Shown here piece after piece: positions 1 to 5,176 of a DNA stretch of 8,048 nucleotides. Position 1 is the stretch's first letter. Each line of letters begins with the position of its first letter. The notes under the pieces are model-generated. The model was given only the letters and a program-made list of their open reading frames with translations. It had not been told where the DNA came from and did no database searches. Source of the DNA: Treponema sp. (lineage in GTDB: Bacteria; Spirochaetota; Spirochaetia; Treponematales; Breznakiellaceae); assembly GCA_031275515.1 (NCBI GenBank), contig JAISOQ010000095.1, positions 1 to 8,048 of the forward strand, in the 5' to 3' direction. Position numbers and translations under genes: made by a program.

Positions 1-653
1 GGTATGCAGAAGTTCATCATTCCCTCGACATCCCCCACTTTGGTTTCTAAGGTCACCAGAACCACCATTTCCGCCGGGGCCACGATCTGGGCGAATTGAG
101 GGTTAGTGTCGATTTGTCCAAGCCGGGGCCTGAGATCTATGACCTGAGCCCAGGCTTCCCTCATGTTGCCCAAAATACGGACAATGATGCCTTCCATGAC
201 CGACTGTTCTATGTCGGTAAGTTCATGCTGGGATTTGGTCCCCTCCCCGGTACCGCCGAACAGACGGTCTATAATGGAAAATGTTATCGCCGGATCTATC
301 TCAAGAATGGCGTTCCCTTTAAGGGGGTCCATGTTGATGATGGCCAGGGTGGTAGGGGTGGGTATAGACCGGATGAACTCTTCGTAGGTAAGCTGATCAA
401 CCGAGGCCACATGAACATGAACCATGGAACGGAGCTGGGCCGAAAGGCTGGTGGTGGTGAGCCGGGCAAAGGACTCGTGCATTATGGAAACAGTCCGTAT
501 CTGATCCTTTGAGAATTTATCGGGCCGCTTGAAATCGTAGATCTTGATTTTACGGGTATCCGCGGCAGGACGGAAATCTTCCGGTTCCGTTTCCCCCGCG
601 TTAATCGCCGTAAGCAGTTGATCAATTTCATCTTGAGACAGAACTTCTGTCAT
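1..653 (-). CDS. fliM: Flagellar motor switch protein FliM, 5' part (runs off the window)
   Basis: FliM is a subunit of the cytoplasmic C-ring (switch complex). It binds phosphorylated CheY and sets rotation direction. The first 217 codons are present; the family is usually about 330-350 residues, so the end of the CheC-like middle domain and the FliN-like C-terminal domain lie beyond base 1. Visible landmarks are the N-terminal CheY-P binding peptide LSQDEIDQLL at residues 5-14, a linker rich in E/P/D, a middle domain from about residue 40, and the GGTGEG turn at residues 133-138, the GGxG motif for FliG contact. The ATG at 651-653 overlaps the fliL stop as ATGA, with GGAG five bases upstream inside fliL, so translational coupling is likely. 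The reading frame is intact throughout. The family assignment is very secure. Confidence 0.97.
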   Translation of the reverse strand, partial: MTEVLSQDEIDQLLTAINAGETEPEDFRPAADTRKIKIYDFKRPDKFSKDQIRTVSIMHESFARLTTTSLSAQLRSMVHVHVASVDQLTYEEFIRSIPTPTTLAIINMDPLKGNAILEIDPAITFSIIDRLFGGTGEGTKSQHELTDIEQSVMEGIIVRILGNMREAWAQVIDLRPRLGQIDTNPQFAQIVAPAEMVVLVTLETKVGDVEGMMNFCI

Positions 654-1210
654 TGCATCTCCATCACATCCAATTGATTAAACAACACGATCCGGGCTTT
701 GGAAGAATCCAACACCCGGGTATTCAGGGCTTCGACTATTTCCTGTTTCAGCCGGGCCTCGTTGGTGGGAAGCAAGTCCTCCCGGTACTTGGCGCTGAAA
801 AAACTCCGCACAAAATCCTTGAGTTCGTATAACCGGCTGGTCAATTCGTTCTGAGCATTTTTGTCATTTATATCATACCCTATAACCATATCAACCACCA
901 CTGAATAGGGAGTGGCATCCTTGGTACGGGTCCGGACGGTACCTATGGAGGTAAACATCTGATACTCAGGACGCTTACCGACCCAGGCAGACGAAGGTTC
1001 CGCCACGGCAGTCTGATTCCGCCCCCCCTTGTTGAGGATATTATAGGTAATTACCGCCACGGTAACTATAAAAACTAAGGCCCCAAGTCCTATTGCCACG
1101 AATTTAAGCAAATTCGGCAGCAACAAAGCTAAACCAGATGCTTTTTTTGAAGCTTTATCCCCTGACGACCCGCTTTCATCAAGTTCATTAAGTTCATCAT
1201 TGTCAGACAT
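650..1210 (-). CDS. fliL: Flagellar basal body-associated protein FliL
   Basis: FliL is a single-pass inner-membrane protein that surrounds the stator and supports torque generation. In spirochaetes it helps hold stators and orient periplasmic flagella. The 186-residue product has a charged, Ser/Asp-rich cytoplasmic N-terminus (1-24), a hydrophobic membrane segment at about 36-58, and a periplasmic FliL domain at about 85-186. That domain contains the YSVVVDMVIGYD strand region and an RxxLLPTNEARLKQEI helix. It ends VMEMQ and overlaps the fliM start by four bases. The ATG follows a weak ribosome site (GAGG ten bases upstream). Unlike most genes here it is separated from its upstream neighbour motB by 283 bases of palindromic and AT-rich DNA, so it may have its own promoter. 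Length and layout are normal for the family. Confidence 0.93.
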   Translation of the reverse strand: MSDNDELNELDESGSSGDKASKKASGLALLLPNLLKFVAIGLGALVFIVTVAVITYNILNKGGRNQTAVAEPSSAWVGKRPEYQMFTSIGTVRTRTKDATPYSVVVDMVIGYDINDKNAQNELTSRLYELKDFVRSFFSAKYREDLLPTNEARLKQEIVEALNTRVLDSSKARIVLFNQLDVMEMQ

Positions 1211-1238
1211 GCCCTGATACCTCGCTTAAGAGTACCCT

Positions 1239-1253
1239 AAACTCAATGAGTTT
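1239..1253. promoter_or_regulatory. 15-base palindrome upstream of fliL
   Basis: AAACTCA and TGAGTTT form a perfect 7-base inverted repeat around a single central base. It lies 28 bases upstream of the fliL start, just downstream of the AT-rich promoter-like stretch. The position would suit an operator or a 5'-UTR element. No known regulator is recognised, and chance occurrence in AT-rich DNA is possible. Confidence 0.3.
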
Positions 1254-1260
1254 TACGATA

Positions 1261-1303
1261 CCTTTTGTATAATTATCGTATAGTAAAATCAAAAACTATG
1301 CAA
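1261..1303 (-). promoter_or_regulatory. Putative AT-rich promoter for fliL-fliM
   Basis: This is the only strongly AT-rich stretch in the motB-fliL gap. On the coding strand TTGCAT (1298-1303) and TACGAT (1275-1280) are separated by 17 bases. An alternative pair is TTGATT (1287-1292) and TATACA (1266-1271), 15 bases apart. Both are imperfect sigma70-like matches, and no convincing sigma28 (TAAA-N15-GCCGATAA) site is visible. The location, about 50-90 bases before fliL, fits an internal operon promoter, but the call is tentative. Confidence 0.3.
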
Positions 1304-1324
1304 ATATATTCAACTTAAAACCTG

Positions 1325-1445
1325 AGTCTGTCTCAAAACTAATTGACTGCGCGCTAACGCGCAGGGTTTTGGAACAGACTTGAGCCGCAGGCTCCTGCAG
1401 TTTTTCAGGCTTTCAGCCTGCGAACCTGCGGTTCGACAAAACTGC
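1325..1445. repeat. Nested palindromic block (REP/MITE-like) between motB and fliL
   Basis: About 120 bases are almost wholly made of inverted repeats. From left to right: outer arms 1325-1338 and 1367-1380 pair at 12 of 14 positions and enclose a perfect 7-bp hairpin (1347-1353/1358-1364, loop CTAA). Next comes a 5-bp hairpin GAGCC-GCA-GGCTC (1382-1394, with the first arm starting at G1382 read as gagcc or one base later). Then an 8-bp stem (1397-1404/1438-1445) encloses two back-to-back perfect 6-bp hairpins with three-base loops (1406-1420 and 1421-1435). No coding frame fits it, and it interrupts an otherwise tightly packed operon. The build is typical of intergenic palindromic repeat families or small non-autonomous elements. 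Copies elsewhere in the genome cannot be checked here. No U-rich tract follows on the motB-fliL strand, so a simple terminator is unlikely. Confidence 0.65.
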
Positions 1446-1480
1446 GAATTTCAAAGATGCTTTCCCAAAACTGAAGTTGT

Positions 1481-1491
1481 GGGGAAGCCCC
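1481..1491. repeat. Small GC hairpin just after motB
   Basis: GGGG-AAG-CCCC is a perfect 4-bp hairpin two bases beyond the motB stop codon. On the coding strand it is not followed directly by a U tract, so it is at most a weak pause or 3'-end stabiliser. Confidence 0.25.
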
Positions 1492-1493
1492 GC

Positions 1494-2231
1494 CTATAAA
1501 TGCCCTTCATCCAGGATAACAACATCCACCCGCCGGTTATACGCCCGGCCTTCGGGGGTATCATTCCGGCTTATGGGCATGGTACCGGCGAATCCCGCTA
1601 CTTGAAAGCGGTTTTCCTCTACCCCTATGCCGGTAAGGTAGTTGAGGACGCTGATGGAACGCTGGGTGGAAAGTTCCCAGTTAGAGTCCCAGGGACCCTC
1701 GGGATCCACCGGAATGTCATCAGTATGGCCCTCTATACGGAATTTCCGGCCCGCGACATCCCCGGAGGCCAGAAGGGTTCCCAGGCGGAGCAGGATGTCC
1801 CTGGTCTCCTCTATGTTGATCCGGGCGCTCGCGGGATTGAAGAAAGCGTCCGACGCCAGGGAAATGACAACCCCCCGTTCATCGTGAATAACCTTGACCT
1901 TATTGGACCGGATTTCCGGCTGAAACAGGCTCACCGCCCTCTTGAGAGCGGTCCCCAAACTCTGGCCCCGGTCCTGGGAGGGCAAGGACATGACGGAGTT
2001 TCCCAGATCGGCGCTTTTGCCTACCGTAAGGGTATTGCCTCCAAAGGAAGCTCCCAGACCGGTATTGTTAAAAGCGGAAACCATGGCGGCAAGCTGGACG
2101 GGATCAACTTCGTCGGGATTAAAAAGGGCGACAAAGAAGCAGAGCATCAGAGTAACCATATCCGAATAGGTGACGATCCACGCCCCGCCTACGTCGCCTG
2201 CATCGGCTTTCTTCTTCTTCTTCCGTGCCAT
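1494..2231 (-). CDS. motB: Stator protein MotB (peptidoglycan-anchored)
   Basis: MotB pairs with MotA to form the proton-conducting stator and anchors it to peptidoglycan in the periplasm. The 245-residue product starts with a Lys-rich cytoplasmic tail (4-8) followed by one membrane segment at about 17-37. Within it the TYSDMVTLM motif carries the proton-binding Asp24. A plug/linker region follows. The OmpA-like peptidoglycan-binding domain spans about 115-240, with EGHTDD at 167-172, NWELSTQRS at 184-192 and YNRRVDVVI at 231-239. The ATG sits one base after the motA stop (TGA-T-ATG) with AGGGA five bases upstream, so it is coupled to motA. Asp24 and the intact OmpA motifs argue for a functional H+-type MotB. 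A 260-codon frame on the opposite strand is only its shadow. Confidence 0.97.
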   Translation of the reverse strand: MARKKKKKADAGDVGGAWIVTYSDMVTLMLCFFVALFNPDEVDPVQLAAMVSAFNNTGLGASFGGNTLTVGKSADLGNSVMSLPSQDRGQSLGTALKRAVSLFQPEIRSNKVKVIHDERGVVISLASDAFFNPASARINIEETRDILLRLGTLLASGDVAGRKFRIEGHTDDIPVDPEGPWDSNWELSTQRSISVLNYLTGIGVEENRFQVAGFAGTMPISRNDTPEGRAYNRRVDVVILDEGHL

Positions 2232-2232
2232 A

Positions 2233-3015
2233 TCAGTCCCTTAAGACTTCCTTTTCAACCGCCTGGCGATCTGCCGGATTGAGGTAGGAAAGGAGCTTCA
2301 TCCCCAGAATACGGGGATTGTCCCCAGCCTGTATGGACAGGACTCCCTCAATAGACATCTCCCGGACCTTGGATTCTACAGCGTCGAAAGATTTCAGTTT
2401 ACCGCTCAAGGGGATCATCAGGAGGTTGGCCATTATGGAACCGTACAGTGTGGTAATAAGGGCGACGGCCATATTAGGACCCAGGGCGCTCTTGTCTTCC
2501 AGGTTCTTCAACATGCCGATAAGACCGATAACAGTACCCAGCATCCCAAGTCCCGGGGCCAGGGTGCCCCACATATTGATGACCCCGATTTTTCCGGCGT
2601 GCCGTTCCTGCATCTGGCTCAATTCAGTCTCCATAAGGGTCCTGATAACCTCCGCATCGGTGCCATCCACCACGAGGCGCAGCCCCTTCTTGATAAACTC
2701 ATCGTCCAGGTCTTCCAATTCTTCTTCCAAGGCCAAAAGCCCTTCGCGCCGGGCTTTTTCCGACATTGTCATGAGCTTGATGATGATTCCCTTCTCGTTA
2801 AAATTGGGAATCTTGAAGGTGAGTTTTATTGAACCGAATACTCCCAGGGCTGTGGACAGGTTGCTAAACGTAAAGAGGCCAAAGTAAGAACCTAATACTA
2901 CGATTAAGATAGAAGGAAGATCCCAGAAGGTCATAAGCCCGCTGCCCCCAGTGATGATTCCCAAGCCAACCATACCGAAACATCCGGCCAAGCCTATAAT
3001 GGTTGATATATCCAT
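2233..3015 (-). CDS. motA: Stator protein MotA
   Basis: MotA is the four-pass inner-membrane stator subunit that couples proton flow through MotA/MotB to torque on FliG. The 260-residue product shows membrane segments at about 4-22, 34-54, 148-169 and 182-204, with a large cytoplasmic loop between the second and third. Conserved features include charged residues in that loop around Arg90 and Glu98 (same positions as the E. coli torque residues), Pro154 in TLAPGLGMLG of segment 3 and Pro202 near the end of segment 4. The ATG follows the flbD stop by three bases. Its ribosome site GAGGAG (3022-3027) lies inside the end of flbD, with six-base spacing. Length and motifs are typical of the MotA/TolQ/ExbB proton-channel family, motility type. 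Confidence 0.97.
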   Translation of the reverse strand: MDISTIIGLAGCFGMVGLGIITGGSGLMTFWDLPSILIVVLGSYFGLFTFSNLSTALGVFGSIKLTFKIPNFNEKGIIIKLMTMSEKARREGLLALEEELEDLDDEFIKKGLRLVVDGTDAEVIRTLMETELSQMQERHAGKIGVINMWGTLAPGLGMLGTVIGLIGMLKNLEDKSALGPNMAVALITTLYGSIMANLLMIPLSGKLKSFDAVESKVREMSIEGVLSIQAGDNPRILGMKLLSYLNPADRQAVEKEVLRD

Positions 3016-3018
3016 TCC

Positions 3019-3216
3019 CTACTCCTCGTTCTTAAAGGCGCCTATACGCCGGCGGTAGGCCACAATACGATCGATAACCTCGTCCACCGGTTCCCGAACC
3101 ACCACGTATTTTCCCGAAAGCATGAGCAGCGTAGTATCAGGCCGCATTTCAATAGACTCAATTTGATGAGGATTGATATAATATTCTTTTCCGTCCAAAC
3201 GGGTTACTTTTACCAT
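3019..3216 (-). CDS. flbD: FlbD family flagellar protein (small)
   Basis: This is a small protein of the FlbD/SwrD family, found between flgE and motA in many spirochaetes and Firmicutes. In Bacillus the relative SwrD boosts motor power; the spirochaete role is not settled. The chosen 65-residue product starts MVKVTRLDGKEYYINPHQIE, which matches the usual family start (short strand, then a G-K/E-x-Y-x-hydrophobic-N motif). It continues with LMLSGKYVVVREPVDEVIDRI and an Arg-rich tail. An in-frame ATG 11 codons upstream (3249) would add an odd FCFQFL stretch. That ATG would lie inside the loop of the hairpin at 3229-3277, so the shorter start is preferred. The site AAAGAAG before 3216 is weak. 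It is closely coupled to motA. Confidence 0.88.
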   Translation of the reverse strand: MVKVTRLDGKEYYINPHQIESIEMRPDTTLLMLSGKYVVVREPVDEVIDRIVAYRRRIGAFKNEE

Positions 3217-3293
3217 AGCTTCTTTAAGGAATTGGAAACAAAAAACCATAGACCCTGGCTGTTCTTGTTTCCAATTCTTCCCTCACTCCTCAT
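3210..3293 (-). CDS. Possible 27-codon leader ORF between flgE and flbD (doubtful)
   Basis: A short frame runs from an ATG at 3291-3293 to a TAA at 3210-3212 and encodes 27 residues starting MRSEGRIGNKNSQ. Its stop overlaps the preferred flbD start (ATGGTAA arrangement), which would allow translational coupling across the hairpin. No ribosome-binding site precedes it (GAGGAG lies inside the frame). The sequence mainly follows the two arms of the inverted repeat, so it may well be a chance frame. Confidence 0.15.
   Translation of the reverse strand: MRSEGRIGNKNSQGLWFFVSNSLKKLW
3229..3277. repeat. 13-bp inverted repeat hairpin between flgE and flbD
   Basis: GAATTGGAAACAA (3229-3241) and TTGTTTCCAATTC (3265-3277) are perfectly complementary, with two further pairs after one mismatch and a loop of roughly 20 bases. 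In the transcript it forms about 30 bases after the flgE stop and ends 12 bases before the flbD ATG. The coding-strand 3' arm is not followed by a U run, so it looks more like an mRNA-stabilising or processing hairpin, or a translational control element, than an intrinsic terminator. Confidence 0.6.
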
Positions 3294-3306
3294 TTCTATT
3301 TCTAAA

Positions 3307-4707
3307 CTAACGTTTCAGAGTCAGAAGCTCCTGCAAGAGCTGATCCGCAGTCTGTATGGTCCTGGAGTTCGCCTGGAAACCACGCTGGGTTACAATCATG
3401 TCGGTGAACTGTTCGGCCATGTCCACATTGGACATTTCCAGCGTACCGGCGATGATCTTTCCCTTGCCGGCTATCTGAGAAGGCCCTATGTTGGCGTACC
3501 CTGAGTTGCTGGACATTACGTAGTTGTTGTCCCCGGACTTTTCCAGCCCCCCCTGGTTGGCAAAGCTGGCCAGAGCCAGCTGCCCCAGGACCCGGCTGGC
3601 GCCGTTGGAAAAGATCCCCGTGATGATCCCGGTCTGGTCTATCTTGAAGTTCTCAAGGTAGCCCATGGCGTAACCGTCCTGGGTGGTGGGTTTAGTGGAA
3701 CTGGATTCCGCGTACTGGGTGATAGTATTGACCAGCCCGCCCACAGTACCCAGGTTAAGGTTGAATTCCTGGCGGACCGGGGCGCCGTCTTCACCGGGGG
3801 CGGCGTTCTGCACATCAAAGGCGACCCGCATGACGATGTTCCCCTCCTCCGGGGAAGCGTTTCCGGCGGCGTCCACTACGGAAGTCAGGGTCCCCAGATT
3901 GGAGAAGTTCACCGTAAAGGCGTTGGGGTCCCCGGCGGCAGGGGCGGCTTCTCCCAGACCCGCGCTGGTGTTGGTAGGATCGGGGTTTTCCGGATCCACA
4001 ACCACCGCAGCGGTCCAACTGTTCTGGGTTTCGGGAACCCGGGTAAACTGTACCCGCAGGGTGTGGGGGTCCCCAAAAGAATCATAAATCTTAATTTCCG
4101 TGGTCCAGGTTGCCTGCATGATGTCCGCCTGGGAAGCCCCTTCAGGGATAAGGGGGGTACGTTTATCCAGGTTACAGGCAAAGTTAACCGACGTGGTAGC
4201 CCGGGCGGCGTCTTTCCCCCCGACGGGGATAACAAGGTCTTCCACTTCCCGGGAAACGTCCAGTACCTGAACGCCGTCTATGGTCCGGGCCATCCAGCCC
4301 TGGACCCGCATCCCGTTGGCGGGATTCACCACCATACCGTCCTCGTCCAGGCCGAAGGCGCCGGCCCGGGTGTAGTAGGAATTTGCCCCGGACTTGAGCA
4401 CGAAGAACCCCGTGCCGCTGATAGCCAGATCGGTCCCTACCCCGGTAGTCTGGAGGGAACCTTGGGTATGGATAGTATCAATGGAGGCAATAGCCATCCC
4501 CAGACCGACTTCCTTGGGGTTTATGCCCCCCAGGTCTTCCGTAGGCCGGGCTGCGGCGTTAAGCTGCTGGTAGAGCATATCCTGAAAATTCACCCGGCCT
4601 TTCTTGAACCCCGTGGTGTTGATGTTGGAAATGTTGTTGCCAATCACGTCCATACGGGTTTGATGGTTTTGAAGCCCCGAAACGCCGGAATACAATGATC
4701 GCATCAT
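3307..4707 (-). CDS. flgE: Flagellar hook protein FlgE
   Basis: FlgE is the subunit of the hook, the universal joint of the periplasmic flagellum. It is exported by the flagellar type III system and polymerised under the FlgD cap. The 466 residues contain the N-terminal rod/hook helix (MMRSLYSGVSGLQNHQTRMD, then NNISNINTTGFKKG), a variable middle with hook domains, and the C-terminal helix with MSNVDMAEQFTDMI, TQRGFQANSRTIQ and a LLTLKR end. Lys165, Cys178 and Asn179 are all present. These are the residues implicated in the lysinoalanine inter-subunit cross-link of Treponema denticola FlgE, so a covalently stabilised hook is expected. Two ATGs stand in tandem. The first is spaced eight bases from AAGGAG (4716-4721), which overlaps the flgD stop, and it gives the numbering that fits. 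It is followed by a 90-base gap with a hairpin. Confidence 0.97.
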   Translation of the reverse strand: MMRSLYSGVSGLQNHQTRMDVIGNNISNINTTGFKKGRVNFQDMLYQQLNAAARPTEDLGGINPKEVGLGMAIASIDTIHTQGSLQTTGVGTDLAISGTGFFVLKSGANSYYTRAGAFGLDEDGMVVNPANGMRVQGWMARTIDGVQVLDVSREVEDLVIPVGGKDAARATTSVNFACNLDKRTPLIPEGASQADIMQATWTTEIKIYDSFGDPHTLRVQFTRVPETQNSWTAAVVVDPENPDPTNTSAGLGEAAPAAGDPNAFTVNFSNLGTLTSVVDAAGNASPEEGNIVMRVAFDVQNAAPGEDGAPVRQEFNLNLGTVGGLVNTITQYAESSSTKPTTQDGYAMGYLENFKIDQTGIITGIFSNGASRVLGQLALASFANQGGLEKSGDNNYVMSSNSGYANIGPSQIAGKGKIIAGTLEMSNVDMAEQFTDMIVTQRGFQANSRTIQTADQLLQELLTLKR

Positions 4708-4715
4708 GATAGCTT

Positions 4716-4721
4716 CTCCTT
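4716..4721 (-). promoter_or_regulatory. Ribosome-binding site of flgE overlapping the flgD stop
   Basis: AAGGAG begins within the TAA stop of flgD (4720-4722) and lies eight bases from the first of two tandem ATGs. This favours the first ATG and suggests that flgD and flgE translation are coupled. Confidence 0.7.
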
Positions 4722-5157
4722 ATTCCTCAAAAACTTTAGTTACCTGATTCCAGGAATAATACGCCCCGTTAACCAGTACCTGGGGAACATCCCCCCGGCT
4801 GACCGCCTTGACCGTCCCCTGAACCACCTGATCGCCTTCAACCAACTCTACTGATTTTCCCAGGGAAGATGTGGCCTCTGTCCCCGCAAGCATATTGGTA
4901 ATCCGGGTAAAGTCGCTGGCCATGCTGGTCATCTGATCCAAAGTCGAAAACTGGGCCATCTGGGCGATAAATTCCTTATCTTCCATAGGCGCCGTGGGGT
5001 CCTGATAGGAAAGCTGGGTGATGAGTATCTTCAAAAAATCATCCTTTCCCAAATTCTGCTGAGGATTCTTCCCCTCATTTATTTTCGCGTTATGTTCCTT
5101 AACTACCCGGTTAAGATCGGCCATATCCTGTGAGCTTAAAACCGATTGAAGTTCCAT
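4720..5157 (-). CDS. flgD: Flagellar hook assembly (cap) protein FlgD
   Basis: FlgD is the scaffold or cap that sits at the tip of the growing hook and lets FlgE assemble. The 145-residue product carries the conserved N-terminal FlgD motif at residues 36-60: LGKDDFLKILITQ followed by LSYQDPTAPMED. After it comes FIAQMAQFSTLDQM (63-76) and a short C-terminal part with a small beta domain (98-140, SLGKSVELVEGD to YYSWNQVTKV). It is clearly shorter than the enterobacterial FlgD (about 230 residues) and lacks the inserted Ig-like domain, as is usual for spirochaetes. The ATG follows AGGAGG (5169-5174) by 11 bases, and the gap from fliK is 19 bases. The next gene is the hook subunit it serves. Confidence 0.95.
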   Translation of the reverse strand: MELQSVLSSQDMADLNRVVKEHNAKINEGKNPQQNLGKDDFLKILITQLSYQDPTAPMEDKEFIAQMAQFSTLDQMTSMASDFTRITNMLAGTEATSSLGKSVELVEGDQVVQGTVKAVSRGDVPQVLVNGAYYSWNQVTKVFEE

Positions 5158-5176
5158 TCCCGCCGTCTCCTCCTTA

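Noticed and set aside
96..512. Plus-strand frame of 138 codons near the window start
   Set aside because: Antisense to fliM, which is unmistakable from its CheY-binding and GGTGEG motifs.
1347..1405. Rho-independent terminator within the palindromic block
   Set aside because: T runs after the stems occur mainly on the strand opposite to the genes (1401-1405). On the coding strand no stem is followed by a clear U tract.
1325..1445. CRISPR array or tRNA gene
   Set aside because: There are no regularly spaced direct repeats with unique spacers. The cloverleaf-like fold lacks tRNA stem lengths, a T-loop and an acceptor end.
1500..2282. 260-codon open frame on the plus strand opposite motB
   Set aside because: It lies entirely antisense to a clear motB with intact motifs. 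It has no ribosome site of note and no recognisable domain, and is a shadow of G+C-rich codon use.
3217..3249. Longer flbD start 11 codons upstream
   Set aside because: It adds a hydrophobic stretch not seen in the family. Its ATG lies in the hairpin loop and has no good ribosome site.
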